Source: Demequina oxidasica | Lineage (GTDB): Bacteria > Actinomycetota > Actinomycetes > Actinomycetales > Demequinaceae | DNA: 64,000 nucleotides | NCBI RefSeq assembly: GCF_000975115.1 | Contig: NZ_BBRE01000001.1 | Location: 773,322-837,321 of the forward strand | Direction of reading: 5' to 3' | In this document: positions 20,932-30,353 of the stretch, in pieces | Layout: the number at the start of each line of letters is the position of its first letter | How positions within the stretch are numbered: position 1 is the stretch's first letter | Notes under the pieces: generated by a model | The model's input: the letters and a program-made list of their open reading frames with translations, nothing else | Told to the model about the DNA's origin: nothing | The model's database searches: none | Translations under genes and position numbers: made by a program

Positions 20932-23900
20932 TTAAATCTCGTCGACGCTAGAAGCGTCGGGACGGCTGGACAGGGAGATACCGAGTGACTCGGCTGCTTG
21001 ATACACGTCGTCTTCCGACTCGCGCATCTCGACGAGCTGGCCTTCAGCGTTGAGAACCTCAACGTTCAGGCAGAGCGACTGCATCTCCTTCATGAGCACG
21101 CGGAACGACTCCGGCAAGCCAGGCTCGGGGATGTTCTGTCCCTTCACGATGGCCTCGTAGACCTTCACGCGGCCGAGCACGTCATCCGACTTGATGGTGA
21201 GCAGCTCCTGCAGCGCGTAAGCGGCACCGTAGGCCTCAAGTGCCCACACTTCCATCTCACCAAAGCGCTGGCCACCGAACTGGGCCTTACCACCCAGAGG
21301 CTGCTGCGTGATCATCGAGTACGGACCCGTGGAACGGGCGTGGATCTTGTCGTCCACCAAGTGGTGGAGCTTCAAGATGTACTTGTAACCGACGGCGACG
21401 GGCTCCGGGAAGGGCTCTCCCGAACGGCCATCGAACAGTCGCGCCTTACCGTTTTCGTTGACCAGGCGGTCACCGTCACGGTTGGGGTTCACGACGGTGC
21501 GCAGGCCGCTGATGGTCTCTTCCTTCAAGCCGTCGAACACCGGGGTCGCCACGGGGCGTCCAGGCTCCGAAGTGGTCGCACCCTTAGGCAGCTGTGCGGT
21601 CCAGTCGCCCTTGGCGTCCGTCGCGTCCCAGCCGTTCTTGGCGAGCCAGCCGGTAGCGGTCTCGAGGACCTGACCGACGTTCATACGACCAGGAACACCC
21701 AGCGGGTTCAGGATCACGTCGACCGGGGTACCGTCCGCGAGGAACGGCATGTCCTCCACGGGCAGGATCGTCGAGATGACGCCCTTGTTACCGTGACGGC
21801 CGGCGAGCTTGTCGCCCTCCTGGATCTTGCGTCGCTGCGCGATGTAAACGCGAACCAGCTGGTTCACGCCTGCAGGCAGGTCGTCGCCGTCTTCCTCGGT
21901 AAAGACCCGGACGCCGATGACGGTTCCGGTCTCGCCGTGGGGCACCTTGAGTGAGGTGTCGCGGACTTCGCGGGCCTTCTCGCCGAAGATCGCGCGCAGG
22001 AGGCGCTCTTCCGGCGTGAGCTCGGTCTCACCCTTGGGCGTGACCTTGCCGACCAGCACGTCGCCGGCACGAACCTCGGCACCGATGCGGATGATGCCGC
22101 GCTCGTCGAGGTCAGCGAGGACCTCTTCGGACGCGTTCGGGATGTCGCGAGTGATCTCCTCCGGACCCAGCTTGGTGTCGCGGGCGTCAACCTCGTGCTC
22201 CTCGATGTGAATCGAGGAGAGGGTGTCGTCCTGCACAAGACGCTGCGAAAGGATGATCGCGTCTTCGTAGTTGTGGCCTTCCCAGCACATGAATGCAACA
22301 AGGAGGTTCTTACCCAAGGCGAGGTCACCCTCGTCCGTGGCCGGACCATCGGCGAGGACTGAGCCCTCGACGATCTTGTCGCCCTCGTCGACCAGCACGC
22401 GCTGGTTGTACGAGGTGCCCTGGTTGGAGCGCTGGAACTTGGCGACGCGGTAGGAACCGGTCGTCGCATCGTCGTTCGCCACCGTGATCAGATCCGAGGA
22501 GACCTCAGTGACCACGCCGGGCTTGGTGGCGATGATGACGTCACCAGCGTCGATTGCTGCGCGACGCTCCATGCCGGTACCCACGAGCGGGGCCTCGGAA
22601 CGGACCAGCGGCACAGCCTGACGCTGCATGTTGGCACCCATGAGTGCGCGGTTAGCGTCGTCGTGCTCGAGGAACGGAATCAGTGCGGTACCGACCGACA
22701 CCATCTGGCGCGGGGAGACGTCGATGTAGTCAACGGCCTCGGGGGCCACCAACTCAACCTCGCCGCCCTTGGCGCGCACGAGGACGCGCTCGTCGGTGAA
22801 GCGACCGTCGTCGGCGAGCCCGGCGTTAGCCTGCGCGATAACGAACTGGTCCTCATCATCGGCCGTCAGGTAGTCGACCTTGTCCGTGACCTTGCCCTTG
22901 AGCACCTTGCGGTACGGGGTCTCGACGAATCCGAGCGGGTTGATGCGACCGAACGATGCGAGCGAGCCGATCAGGCCGATGTTCGGGCCTTCAGGGGTCT
23001 CGATGGGGCACATGCGGCCGTAGTGCGACGGGTGAACGTCTCGAACTTCCATGCCGGCGCGGTCGCGAGACAGACCACCCGGGCCCAGCGCGGACAGGCG
23101 ACGCTTGTGCGTCAGACCGGCGAGAGGGTTGTTCTGGTCCATGAACTGCGAGAGCTGGCTGGTGCCAAAGAACTCGCGGATCGCAGCAACAACGGGACGC
23201 GTGTTGATCAGGGTCTGCGGCGTGATGGCCTCGACGTCCTGAGTCGTCATGCGCTCGCGCACCACGCGCTCCATACGGGACAGGCCTGTACGGATCTGGT
23301 TCTGGATGAGCTCACCAACCGCGCGGATGCGGCGGTTGCCGAAGTGGTCGATGTCGTCGGTCTCGACGCGCACGTCGCCGTTGGTGCCCGGCATGGTCGA
23401 GTGACCGGCGTGGGCGGCAGCGATGTACTTCACGGTGGCGACGATGTCGTCAACGTTCAGGACCGAATCGTTCAGAGCCTTGTCGACGCCGAGCTTCTTG
23501 TTCAGCTTGTAGCGGCCAACCTTCGCGAGGTCGTAGCGCTTGGAGTTGAAGTAGAAGTTGTCGAGCAGGTTCTGACCGGCCTCAACCGTGGGCGGCTCGC
23601 CCGGGCGCAGCTTGCGGTACAGGTCGACGAGGGCTTCCTCGTGCGTGTGGACGGTGTCCTTGGCGAGGGTCTCGAGTACAGCGGGGTACTCCTTGAACTC
23701 GCGCTCGATGTCCTCGTCGGAAAGGCCGAGGGCCTTGAGGAACAGCGTCACGGACTGCTTACGCTTGCGGTCAACGCGCACGCCCACGGCGTCGCGCTTG
23801 TCGATCTCAAACTCGAGCCAGGCTCCACGCGACGGGATCATCTTCGCAGTGAAGATGTCCTTGTCGGAGGTCTTGTCCGGCGTGCGCTCGAAGTACACAC

Positions 23901-24411
23901 CAGGCGAACGGACCAGCTGCGACACGACGACGCGCTCGGTGCCGTTGACGATGAAGGTACCGCGCGGCGACATCAGCGGGAAGTCGCCCATGAACACCGT
24001 CTGCGACTTGATCTCGCCCGTGGTGTTGTTCATGAACTCAGCGGTCACGAACAGCTGCGCGGAGAAGGTGAAGTCCTTCTCTTTGCACTCGTCAGGCGTG
24101 TGACGAGGCTCTTCGAAGTAGGGGTCGGAGAACGACAGGGACATGGTCTGTCCGAAGTCCTCGATCGGGGAGATCTCCTCGAAGATCTCCTGGAGGCCGG
24201 CAGTCAACGGAACGTCGTTGCGGCCTTCCTCCTTGGCTGCGTCAACGCGCGCAGTCCAAGCGGCGTTTCCAAGAAGCCAGTCGAAACTCTCAGTCTGTAG
24301 ACCGATGAGGTTCGGAACCTCAAGCGGCTCAGCGATCTGAGCGAATGAGACTCGTCGTGATGCGGAGCGGTTAGCGATGGCCGAAGCCGTGGGGGTGCGC
24401 AAGGCAGCCAA
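20932..24411 (-). CDS. rpoB: DNA-directed RNA polymerase subunit beta
   Basis: RNA polymerase beta subunit, 1159 aa. The rifampicin region is at about 416-446 ([18 protein letters not shown], then [13 protein letters not shown]). The key residues D425, H435 and S440 are the sensitive type. The start is TTG at 24411, supported by AAGGA seven bases upstream. Other in-frame starts would truncate the conserved N-terminus. Two overlapping promoters lie about 135-200 bp upstream. Confidence 0.99.
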   Translation of the reverse strand: MAALRTPTASAIANRSASRRVSFAQIAEPLEVPNLIGLQTESFDWLLGNAAWTARVDAAKEEGRNDVPLTAGLQEIFEEISPIEDFGQTMSLSFSDPYFEEPRHTPDECKEKDFTFSAQLFVTAEFMNNTTGEIKSQTVFMGDFPLMSPRGTFIVNGTERVVVSQLVRSPGVYFERTPDKTSDKDIFTAKMIPSRGAWLEFEIDKRDAVGVRVDRKRKQSVTLFLKALGLSDEDIEREFKEYPAVLETLAKDTVHTHEEALVDLYRKLRPGEPPTVEAGQNLLDNFYFNSKRYDLAKVGRYKLNKKLGVDKALNDSVLNVDDIVATVKYIAAAHAGHSTMPGTNGDVRVETDDIDHFGNRRIRAVGELIQNQIRTGLSRMERVVRERMTTQDVEAITPQTLINTRPVVAAIREFFGTSQLSQFMDQNNPLAGLTHKRRLSALGPGGLSRDRAGMEVRDVHPSHYGRMCPIETPEGPNIGLIGSLASFGRINPLGFVETPYRKVLKGKVTDKVDYLTADDEDQFVIAQANAGLADDGRFTDERVLVRAKGGEVELVAPEAVDYIDVSPRQMVSVGTALIPFLEHDDANRALMGANMQRQAVPLVRSEAPLVGTGMERRAAIDAGDVIIATKPGVVTEVSSDLITVANDDATTGSYRVAKFQRSNQGTSYNQRVLVDEGDKIVEGSVLADGPATDEGDLALGKNLLVAFMCWEGHNYEDAIILSQRLVQDDTLSSIHIEEHEVDARDTKLGPEEITRDIPNASEEVLADLDERGIIRIGAEVRAGDVLVGKVTPKGETELTPEERLLRAIFGEKAREVRDTSLKVPHGETGTVIGVRVFTEEDGDDLPAGVNQLVRVYIAQRRKIQEGDKLAGRHGNKGVISTILPVEDMPFLADGTPVDVILNPLGVPGRMNVGQVLETATGWLAKNGWDATDAKGDWTAQLPKGATTSEPGRPVATPVFDGLKEETISGLRTVVNPNRDGDRLVNENGKARLFDGRSGEPFPEPVAVGYKYILKLHHLVDDKIHARSTGPYSMITQQPLGGKAQFGGQRFGEMEVWALEAYGAAYALQELLTIKSDDVLGRVKVYEAIVKGQNIPEPGLPESFRVLMKEMQSLCLNVEVLNAEGQLVEMRESEDDVYQAAESLGISLSSRPDASSVDEI

Positions 24412-24552
24412 GGGTGGGTCCTTCCCTTTTTAATTCGAGCAGGTCACGTGTCAAAAGCCACAGTTCCACCGGATCCTGGGGCGAAACCACTTTCGAGCGG
24501 ACGCACACCAGGTAGGCATTTGAGGGCAGGGCAATAGACAGCGCAACTACCC

Positions 24553-24602
24553 AGAGTAGTGCCGAATCGCGAGATTGTCCACCCAAAATCCAGAGTCGTC
24601 AA
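24553..24602 (-). promoter_or_regulatory. Tandem rpoB promoters
   Basis: On the minus strand P1 has TTGACG (24597-24602) and GACAAT (24574-24579), 17 bp apart. P2 has TGGACA (24576-24581) and TACTCT (24553-24558), also 17 bp apart, so the P2 -35 overlaps the P1 -10. The leader from P2 is about 135 nt. Together with the rplL terminator this gives rpoBC control independent of rplJL. The rest of the 423-bp gap (24412-24834) holds the palindrome and terminator listed next. Confidence 0.65.
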
Positions 24603-24691
24603 CAGTGACGCGCGTGTCGGTGGATGACAGGGGCCAAATCGCAACCCACTTGTGGGGCGTAAGCCCTGCTCCCACACCCCCGCCGACGGCT

Positions 24692-24749
24692 CCTGCGCTT
24701 ACATCTGGGCAGTTCTCGAGCCGAATCTAAGTCCAGATGTAAGCGCAGG
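24692..24749. repeat. Intergenic inverted repeat, 17-bp arms (copy 1)
   Basis: The arms at 24692-24708 (CCTGCGCTTACATCTGG) and 24733-24749 are perfect complements around a 24-nt spacer. A second copy lies at 51740-51797 near tRNA-Tyr with an identical right arm. It sits between the rplL terminator and the rpoB promoters. It could form a hairpin or cruciform, or bind a dimeric protein. Confidence 0.8.
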
Positions 24750-24776
24750 GGGCAAACAAAACCCGTGGGGAACGGC

Positions 24777-24810
24777 AAAAGCCGGGCCGATGCTTGCGCA
24801 TCGACCCGGC
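24777..24810 (-). terminator. Intrinsic terminator after rplL
   Basis: A 13-nt stem (GCCGGGCCGATGC and its partner, one mismatch) with a TTGC/GCAA tetraloop is followed on the minus strand by TTTT. It lies 25 bp after the rplL stop. In many bacteria partial read-through here sets the ratio of L7/L12 to RNA polymerase. That role is inferred. Confidence 0.8.
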
Positions 24811-24834
24811 CTTCGCGTGAGCGAGAAGTCGAAA

Positions 24835-25215
24835 CTACTTGAGCTCGACCTTGGCGCCAGCGGCCTCGAGGACCTCCTTGGCCTTCTCAGCGTCTTCCTT
24901 CTTTGCGCCCTCAAGGACAGCCTTGGGTGCACCGTCAACGAGTGCCTTCGCCTCACCGAGACCGAGGCTCGTGAGTGCGCGCACCTCCTTGATGACCTGG
25001 ATCTTCTTGTCGCCGACCTCGGCAAGGATGACGTCGAACTCCGACTTCTCCTCAACCTCTTCAGCGGCAGCGGCAGCAGGAGCGGCAGCAGCGGCAACGG
25101 GGGCAGCAGCGGAAACCTCGAAGGTCTCCTCGAACGCCTTGACGAACTCCGAGAGCTCGATGAGGGTCAGTTCCTTGAAAGCATCGATCAGCTGATCGGT
25201 GGTGAGCTTAGCCAT
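24835..25215 (-). CDS. rplL: 50S ribosomal protein L7/L12
   Basis: Multi-copy stalk protein that recruits GTPase factors. The 126-residue product has an N-terminal dimerisation helix ([21 protein letters not shown]), an Ala-rich hinge (about 35-52) and the C-terminal factor-binding domain ([24 protein letters not shown]). It lies 54 bp after rplJ, with a terminator directly downstream. Confidence 0.98.
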   Translation of the reverse strand: MAKLTTDQLIDAFKELTLIELSEFVKAFEETFEVSAAAPVAAAAAPAAAAAEEVEEKSEFDVILAEVGDKKIQVIKEVRALTSLGLGEAKALVDGAPKAVLEGAKKEDAEKAKEVLEAAGAKVELK

Positions 25216-25269
25216 GGTGGCTTCCTTCCTAAATCTGCGTAAGCAGGGGTTGTTTGGGGGGTGCAGCCG

Positions 25270-25791
25270 TTAGGCTGCGTCTTCCTGCTTCGCACGCAGG
25301 GCTTCGACGCCTCGCGCTGCCTGAGCAAGCGGGGCCTGGAAAAGATATGCAGCTCCGAACAGCGACGCCTTGAGGACGCCTGCCGTCTTTGCAAGCAGTA
25401 CTTCACGGGACTCGAGGTCTGCGAGCTTGTTGATCTCGTCAGCAGACAGCACGGCACCATCAAGAACGCCGCCCTTGAGGACGAGCGCCTTGTTGTCCTT
25501 GCTGAACTCCTTCAGACTCTTTGCAGCCTCCACCGGGTCACCGGTGACGAATGCAATGGCCGTGGGACCAACGAAAAGGTCGTCAAGACCTTCTACGCCG
25601 GCATCCTTAGCCGCGAGCGCCGCGAGAGTGTTCTTCGCAACCTTGAAGGTTGCTGCGCCGCGGAGCTTGGTACGCAGCTCAGCGAGCTGGGGTACCGAGA
25701 GACCGCGGTACTCGGTGATTACGACAGCGTCGGAGTCACGGAACTGATCCGCGAGGTCCTTTACTGCCGCCACCTTGTCTGGCGTCGCCAT
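25270..25791 (-). CDS. rplJ: 50S ribosomal protein L10
   Basis: Base of the ribosomal stalk, carrying L7/L12 dimers and, in several bacteria, repressing its own mRNA. The 173-residue product starts at the ATG at 25791 ([17 protein letters not shown]), supported by AAGGA five bases upstream. The frame stays open far upstream, but that stretch is leader RNA. It has the [17 protein letters not shown] and KNTLAALA signatures. The leader ends with an intrinsic terminator. Confidence 0.97.
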   Translation of the reverse strand: MATPDKVAAVKDLADQFRDSDAVVITEYRGLSVPQLAELRTKLRGAATFKVAKNTLAALAAKDAGVEGLDDLFVGPTAIAFVTGDPVEAAKSLKEFSKDNKALVLKGGVLDGAVLSADEINKLADLESREVLLAKTAGVLKASLFGAAYLFQAPLAQAARGVEALRAKQEDAA

Positions 25792-25988
25792 GGTTGTCCT
25801 TCCGTTGATGCGACCGCAGGTATCCCGCTCCGACCAACAAAAAAGCCCCGCACAGGGCGGGGCACATGGGCGCATCAGACTAGTCCGACAAACCTGTACT
25901 CGCTCTGCGCTGGCTTCCACTGCTGCGGAACTTCGTGTCGGTTGGTCACCTTGCGGCTCCCGCCCCGACGACCGGCGGTCTTTGGGCG
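25792..25988 (-). promoter_or_regulatory. rplJ leader RNA (probable L10 leader)
   Basis: Predicted 5' leader of about 197 nt between the promoter and the rplJ start. It holds GCAAGGTGACC and several GC-rich helices and ends in a terminator hairpin (25839-25863). L10 leaders in this position bind the L10-L12 complex in other phyla. I see no protein-coding region here. The assignment rests on position and architecture, not on a matched covariance model. Confidence 0.5.
25839..25863 (-). terminator. Intrinsic terminator inside the rplJ leader (attenuator)
   Basis: GCCCCGC and GCGGGGC form a 7-bp stem with a 5-nt loop, followed on the minus strand by six T (bases 25839-25844). It lies only about 48 nt upstream of the rplJ ATG and downstream of the promoter, so it can stop transcription before the gene. 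Confidence 0.75.
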
Positions 25989-25994
25989 TAGGCG

Positions 25995-26023
25995 ATCTTA
26001 CGTGTCCTGGGCCCCCAGCGCAA
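25995..26023 (-). promoter_or_regulatory. rplJ promoter
   Basis: TTGCGC (26018-26023) and TAAGAT (25995-26000) on the minus strand are 17 bp apart. The predicted start is near 25988. The rplA terminator lies upstream at 26101-26134, so rplKA and rplJL appear to be separate transcription units. Confidence 0.6.
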
Positions 26024-26100
26024 ATTCCCGGCCGTGGTCTCCAACCAGCCGATGCATCGGCCGCTTGTCCTTGAAAGCATCGGCCGATGCTAGGGAGACA

Positions 26101-26134
26101 AAGAAGGGCCGGCTCCCCTGAGGGGAACCGGCCC
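26101..26134 (-). terminator. Intrinsic terminator after rplA
   Basis: 13-nt arms (GGGCCGG plus TCCCC, one internal mismatch) form a strong hairpin, followed on the minus strand by TTCTTTG. It lies about 100 bp after the rplA stop and ends the rplK-rplA unit. Confidence 0.75.
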
Positions 26135-26237
26135 GGGTGACGCGCGCGCTGGGGGGTAAAAGGCGCGCGAGCCACGTGCTCTCTGCGCTCAGCCTGGGAT
26201 CGCCGGGCGTCGCACGAGTGCGTTTCTTAGTGCAGCT

Positions 26238-26936
26238 CTACTCTGCTGCCTTGGCCAGCGGATCCACGAGGATGCCGGGGCCGGTGGTCGCGGAGATCGC
26301 GGCCTTGACGATGTACTTGCCCTTGGAAGCGGAAGGCTTCACGCGAACGATTTCGTCCACGATCGTCTTGTAGTTCTCGAGCAGCTTCTCGTCGCCGAAC
26401 GACGCCTTGCCGACCACGGTGTGGAGGTTGGCGTGCTTGTCGACGCGGAACTCGATCTTTCCGCCCTTGATATCGGACACGGCCTTGGCCACGTCCATCG
26501 TCACGGTGCCGGTCTTGGGGTTAGGCATGAGGCCACGGGGACCCAGGACCTTACCCAAACGACCAACCTTGCCCATCAGGTCGGGGGTGGCAACAACGGA
26601 GTCGAAGTCCTGACGACCGTTCTGCACCTCCTCGATGAGCTCGTCGCCACCGACAATGTCAGCGCCGGCCGCGCGGGCGGCGTCAGCCTTGTCACCGTTG
26701 GCAAAGACCAGGACCCGAGCGGTCTTACCGGTGCCGTGCGGAAGGATGACGGTGGAGCGGACCGACTGGTCCGCGTGACGAGGGTCAACGCCCAACTTGA
26801 AAACCGCGTCGATAGTCGAGTCGGTGTTCTTGGAGGACGTCTTCTGAGCGAGACGGAGTGCCTCGATCGGCGTGTAGAGCTGGTTACGGTCGACGAGCTG
26901 GGCTGCGTCGTTGTAAGCCTTTGAGCGCTTAGTCAT
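26238..26936 (-). CDS. rplA: 50S ribosomal protein L1
   Basis: Binds 23S rRNA at the mobile L1 stalk and helps release E-site tRNA. The 232-residue product has the [14 protein letters not shown] and [12 protein letters not shown] signatures. In E. coli L1 represses rplKA translation. No matching operator was identified here. It follows rplK by 63 bp. Confidence 0.98.
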   Translation of the reverse strand: MTKRSKAYNDAAQLVDRNQLYTPIEALRLAQKTSSKNTDSTIDAVFKLGVDPRHADQSVRSTVILPHGTGKTARVLVFANGDKADAARAAGADIVGGDELIEEVQNGRQDFDSVVATPDLMGKVGRLGKVLGPRGLMPNPKTGTVTMDVAKAVSDIKGGKIEFRVDKHANLHTVVGKASFGDEKLLENYKTIVDEIVRVKPSASKGKYIVKAAISATTGPGILVDPLAKAAE

Positions 26937-26999
26937 CTGCTGATGTTTCCTTTGCAGTCGTGGTGGCGGGCCAGCGCGGCCCTCCCACTTGGGGTGGAA

Positions 27000-27431
27000 C
27001 TACTTAACGGTGATACCCATGGAGCGGGCGGTGCCGGCGATGATCTTCGACGCAGCGTCGAGGTCGTTCGCGTTGAGGTCTTCCATCTTCGTCGTAGCGA
27101 TCTCGCGGACCTGTGCCTCGGTGATCGAGCCAACCTTGTCCGTGTGCGGAACGCCAGAACCCTTTGCAACGCCAGCTGCCTTCTTGATGAGCTCGGCTGC
27201 AGGAGGGGTCTTGGTGATGAAAGTGAACGAGCGGTCTTCGTAGACCGTGATCTCGACGGGAACCACATTGCCACGCTGCGACTCAGTCGCGGCGTTGTAG
27301 GCCTTGCAGAACTCCATGATGTTCACACCGTGCTGACCGAGGGCGGGGCCCACGGGCGGTGCTGGGTTTGCGGCGCCAGCCTGGATCTGAAGCTTAATCA
27401 GACCAGCGACCTTCTTCTTGGGGGGTGCCAT
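27000..27431 (-). CDS. rplK: 50S ribosomal protein L11
   Basis: Component of the GTPase-associated centre and the target region of thiopeptides, required for RelA-type stringent signalling. The 143-residue product has the [27 protein letters not shown]-terminal domain, including the Pro-rich region, and a C-terminal rRNA-binding domain. It sits downstream of nusG. Confidence 0.98.
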   Translation of the reverse strand: MAPPKKKVAGLIKLQIQAGAANPAPPVGPALGQHGVNIMEFCKAYNAATESQRGNVVPVEITVYEDRSFTFITKTPPAAELIKKAAGVAKGSGVPHTDKVGSITEAQVREIATTKMEDLNANDLDAASKIIAGTARSMGITVK

Positions 27432-27493
27432 GTTTGGGTCCTTCTATTGCTCGTGGCGGATGGTGACCGCCGTGGTGTTGTCCTGCCAGGAAC

Positions 27494-28354
27494 CTAGATC
27501 TTCTGGACCTGGTTGAACGACAGTTCGACCGGAGTTTCCCGGCCGAAGATGGATACGAGGACGTGAAGCTTCTGGCTCTCAACGTTGATCTCGGAAATAG
27601 TGCCGGGGAGCGTGGCGAACGGTCCGTCAATGACGGTGATTGCCTCGTCGACAACGAAGTCGACCTCCACGGGGGTGGCCTTCGATGACTGCTCGTCCTC
27701 GACGGCTGCGGCGGTCTCTGGGGTCACCAGCATCGAGTAGACCTCGTCAATGGTGAGCGGGACCGGCTGGTGGGCGTGGCCGACAAAGCCGGTGACGCCA
27801 GGCGTGTTTCGAACGGTGCCCCAGGACTCGTCTCCCAGGTACATACGGACCAGGACGTAGCCGGGCATCCGCACGCGGGTGACGAGCTTGCGCTGGCCGT
27901 TCTTAATCTCAGCAACCTCTTCCATCGGGACCTCGACCTGGAAGATGTAGTCCTCCATGTTGAGGCTCGCAATGCGGTGCTCGATTGCCTGCTTCACGCG
28001 CTTCTCGTGACCGGAGTAGCTGTGCACTACGTACCAGTCACCCTCGCGCATGCGCAGTTCCATCTTGAACTCTGCGGCCGGGTCAGAGACGGGCTCTGCC
28101 AAATCTTGGTCAGCCTCGTCTGCCTCTTCGATGACTGCTGCAACCTCGGCGGGGTCAACCGCGTCGTCGCCGGGAACGGTGTCGTCGTCGCCCTCAATCA
28201 CGGCATCGGCCGGAGCGTCGGCGAAGCCAGCCTCGTCAACAGGAACCTGTGCGGGCTCTTCCGCGGCGGCAGTCGCCTCGGTGAGGGCTGCGTCGACGTC
28301 ATCGACCAAGGCTTCTGCCTTGTTCAGCGCGTCGTCTATCTTGTCGTCACTCAT
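27494..28354 (-). CDS. nusG: Transcription termination/antitermination factor NusG with acidic N-terminal extension
   Basis: RNA-polymerase-associated factor controlling pausing, Rho termination and coupling to ribosomes. Residues 1-103 are a highly acidic Ala/Asp/Glu-rich, probably disordered extension. The NGN domain follows ([19 protein letters not shown], about 105-225), and then a C-terminal KOW domain ([13 protein letters not shown]). Long acidic tails are common in actinobacterial NusG. secE-nusG-rplK-rplA is conserved. Confidence 0.97.
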   Translation of the reverse strand: MSDDKIDDALNKAEALVDDVDAALTEATAAAEEPAQVPVDEAGFADAPADAVIEGDDDTVPGDDAVDPAEVAAVIEEADEADQDLAEPVSDPAAEFKMELRMREGDWYVVHSYSGHEKRVKQAIEHRIASLNMEDYIFQVEVPMEEVAEIKNGQRKLVTRVRMPGYVLVRMYLGDESWGTVRNTPGVTGFVGHAHQPVPLTIDEVYSMLVTPETAAAVEDEQSSKATPVEVDFVVDEAITVIDGPFATLPGTISEINVESQKLHVLVSIFGRETPVELSFNQVQKI

Positions 28355-28384
28355 CGGTGCACCACTTCCTTTACTCGACGGCGC

Positions 28385-28642
28385 TTAGCCGCCGAAAACC
28401 TTCTGCGAGAGCCAGCCGAATGCCACATCGAGCACGAAGACCAGAATCATCATGACCGCGACGAAGCCAACGACCACCCAGATGTAGCGGATCAGCTCTT
28501 CACGCGTGGGCGTGACGACACGGCGCAGTTCGGAGATCACCTGACGCACAAACAGCGCGATGCGGCCAAAGATTGAGCGGCCCTCTCGCTTTTCGTGGCG
28601 CGGGTCGTCCTCACCGGCGTCGGTCACGGCAGATTCACTCAC
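28385..28642 (-). CDS. secE: Preprotein translocase subunit SecE
   Basis: Single-span clamp subunit of SecYEG. I chose the GTG at 28642 (V-S-E-S-A-V-T-D), supported by AAAGGA seven bases upstream, giving 85 aa. Longer in-frame versions would run into tRNA-Trp. It has the conserved cytosolic FVRQVISELRRVVTPTREEL followed by one membrane span (IWVVVGFVAVMMILVFVLDV). Confidence 0.95.
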   Translation of the reverse strand: MSESAVTDAGEDDPRHEKREGRSIFGRIALFVRQVISELRRVVTPTREELIRYIWVVVGFVAVMMILVFVLDVAFGWLSQKVFGG

Positions 28643-28708
28643 CGAATAGTCCTTTGCTTTGGGGGAGACATGCTTACTTACACTCACGCGGTGAAACACC
28701 GCGCTCTG

Positions 28709-28781
28709 CAGGGCAGGCGGGACTCGAACCCACAACCGTCGGTTTTGGAGACCGATGCGCTACCAATTGCGCCACTGCCCT
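28709..28781 (-). tRNA. trpT: tRNA-Trp (CCA anticodon)
   Basis: The reverse strand folds as a tRNA: acceptor AGGGCAG/CTGCCCT, D-arm GCGC...GCGC, anticodon stem TCGGT/ACCGA with loop CTCCAAA (anticodon CCA), T-arm GTGGG TTCGAGT CCCGC, and discriminator G. No CCA end is encoded. tRNA-Trp directly before secE is a conserved actinobacterial order. Bases 28782-29004 upstream show only a TTGACA and weak -10 candidates. Confidence 0.97.
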
Positions 28782-29004
28782 TCGGGAAAGGTTGTTTTCC
28801 CATGAGGCGACCGACATTCTTCGCAACTCGCGTTTTGGGCACAAGTCATCATGACGAATGTCAATCGCCGACTAGCAATGCTACGACCTTTCCGGCCGTA
28901 AAGCGAACTCGGGTTCGCGCCGCCGGTTGGGTCGCGCTCCCGGAGGTTCGAATGACGGCCCCGGCGGTGCTAGGCAACTCTCTACCCTATCGCGGCCGGA
29001 ATGA

Positions 29005-29095
29005 GTGCGTTCAGTCGGTGGAGTGGCTGACTTGACCGTCTGAGCGCTTCTGGCGTGCATTCGGACGGACAACTCAGCGACTTGTACGGATAGGC
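29005..29095. repeat. Pair of related palindromic units, left flank of the nuclease-like gene
   Basis: Unit 1 (about 29005-29047) has imperfect 18-nt arms. Unit 2 (about 29054-29095) begins GTGCATTCGGACGGACAACT. Unit 2 matches the start of the unit at 30152 in 20 of 21 bases in the same orientation, and the right arm of unit 1 (29031-29047) matches 30229-30245 in 15 of 17. Unit 2 overlaps the stop codon of the neighbouring gene. A related pair lies at 30152-30245. Confidence 0.75.
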
Positions 29096-30022
29096 GATAC
29101 AGCGGTCAGGACTTCTCGCACCTCCGCGGCAATGTCGAGAGCTCCCGGGCCCATGACGTCCTGGTAGGTAAAACGCAGCACCTTGAAGCCCTTGCGCTCC
29201 AGTTTGCGATTCCGGTCACGATCGAGTTGAAAGGCGCGCGGGTTGTCGTGGTGTCTAGCGCCGTCGGTCTCAATCACCAGGACGCCCTCGACCAAGAGGT
29301 CGACCCTGCCCACTCCCTCGATGAAACACTGAGGCTGCACCGCGAAGCCCGCTGTCGATATGTCGAGACGGGTGAGGGTCTCGAGCGGAGACTCAGCCCG
29401 CGCATCGGCATTCGCTATCAGCCACGTGCGGCGTGCGCTGGGAAACCGCACAGCACTCGCAAGTTCGGTCACGCCAGATCCGCTGGACGTGCTGTCTCTG
29501 CCGGCCACGGCATCGGCGCTGGTTTTAAGGGTCCGGGACGGCGCAATGCTGCGCCATCCCACAATCTCCTCCATAGACATGAGGCCGTAATGCAAGGCTG
29601 AGTCGAGCGCCACGAGGTGCTCCCGTTCACTGAGACATGAACTTGCCACCGCAAGTGCTTGAGCCGCGGGCGCCGTACCCGCGGGGGTGCTGTCCCGACC
29701 GTAGTGCAGGTGGACACCCACTGTTGAGCGTTCGTGCAGCGTGAATCCTCGCGGTACTTCCAGGTGAATCCGTTGGGGGCGGCTCACGAGTGACACCCCC
29801 CCGTGCCACCAAGGCGCTCGTGCACGTGATCCGAGCAGCAAAAATTGTTGCAAGAAGGCGGGCGCGGTCAACGCCTGGCGCTGCATAGACGCCACGAGAG
29901 ACACGGGTGAGGCCGCGATCCCGCACGGCTTCAGTCAGTTCGCGTCTTGTGTGACCTCGCTCCATCAGCTGCGTCGTGCGCGCCGCTCCCCCAAGACTGA
30001 CGACTCGTTGCACAACATTCAT
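29074..30022 (-). pseudogene. DUF559/Vsr-like endonuclease-domain protein, frameshifted at a G7 tract
   Basis: Two overlapping minus frames together give one actinobacterial DUF559-type protein. The upstream frame encodes MNVVQRVVSLGGAARTTQLM and RVSRGVYAAPGVDRA, a winged-helix/AbiEi-like N-terminus. The downstream frame encodes SRPQRIHLEVPRGF and a PD-(D/E)XK-like domain (RVDLLVEGVLVIETDG, then GFKVLRFTYQDV). They switch at a run of seven G (C7 at 29796-29802). Removing one G joins them as SALVARGVSLVSRPQ, about 315 aa in all. The break may be a real mutation, phase variation or a sequencing error. The start is ATG 30022 or GTG 30013. Confidence 0.75.
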
Positions 30023-30151
30023 CCCCCTACCGTCCCGTAGTACCGCGCCCTCCGCTCCCGAACACGCAAAGCTGTGGATAGCGGCGACGTGCAAGACGCC
30101 CGATGCTCCGAACAGTTACATACTTGGGTTGGCTTCTCCTTGGCGAAAGTC

Positions 30152-30245
30152 GTGCATTCAGACGGACAACTCGACGAGTTGGCCGTCTGGACGCGCCGAA
30201 TGCGCATTCAGACGCTGAAGTGGGCCACTTGTCCGTCTGAACGCA
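30152..30245. repeat. Pair of related palindromic units, right flank of the nuclease-like gene
   Basis: Unit 3 is a near-perfect 31-bp palindrome (14 of 15 arm positions) centred on 30174, with CAGACGGACAACTC in the left arm. Unit 4 (30207-30241) pairs at 14 of 17 positions around 30224. Both resemble the units at 29005-29095 in sequence, order and spacing. Two palindrome pairs therefore bracket the frameshifted gene as direct repeats about 1.1 kb apart. The gap 30023-30353 otherwise holds only this and the tandem repeat. Confidence 0.8.
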
Positions 30246-30256
30246 CAGGCCCGGGG

Positions 30257-30313
30257 CCGGTGAGCAGTGGCGGGACCGGTGAGCAGTGGCGGGACCGGTG
30301 AGCAGAGGCGGGA
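30257..30313. repeat. Three-copy 19-bp tandem repeat
   Basis: The unit CCGGTGAGCAGTGGCGGGA occurs at 30257-30275, 30276-30294 and 30295-30313. The third copy has one change (T to A). It lies 41 bp before the aminotransferase GTG. There are no spacers, so it is not CRISPR. It is a candidate variable-number repeat in a promoter region. Confidence 0.9.
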
Positions 30314-30353
30314 CCGGGTGAGGGGCATCGGCCGGTGTGGAAGAATGAAAAAC

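Noticed and set aside
23040-23170. Rifampicin or streptomycin resistance substitutions in rpoB and rpsL
   Set aside because: The key residues (RpoB D425, H435, S440; RpsL K43, K88) are the susceptible type.
22663-24300. Long plus-strand open frame opposite rpoB (also 19600-20988 opposite rpoC and 14580-16001 opposite fusA)
   Set aside because: These are antisense shadows produced by GC-rich codon bias of strongly conserved genes. They have no homology I recognise, no Shine-Dalgarno and low-complexity translations.
25792-26175. N-terminal extension of rplJ
   Set aside because: The extra frame runs across the leader terminator and promoter and has no L10 similarity. ATG 25791 with AAGGA is clearly the start.
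28805-28862. GACATTC/GAATGTC inverted repeat upstream of tRNA-Trp
   Set aside because: Only 7-bp arms with a 40-nt spacer and no second copy. Expected by chance.
30257-30313. CRISPR array
   Set aside because: Direct repeats of 19 bp are in contact with no spacers and no cas genes are nearby. It is a simple tandem repeat.
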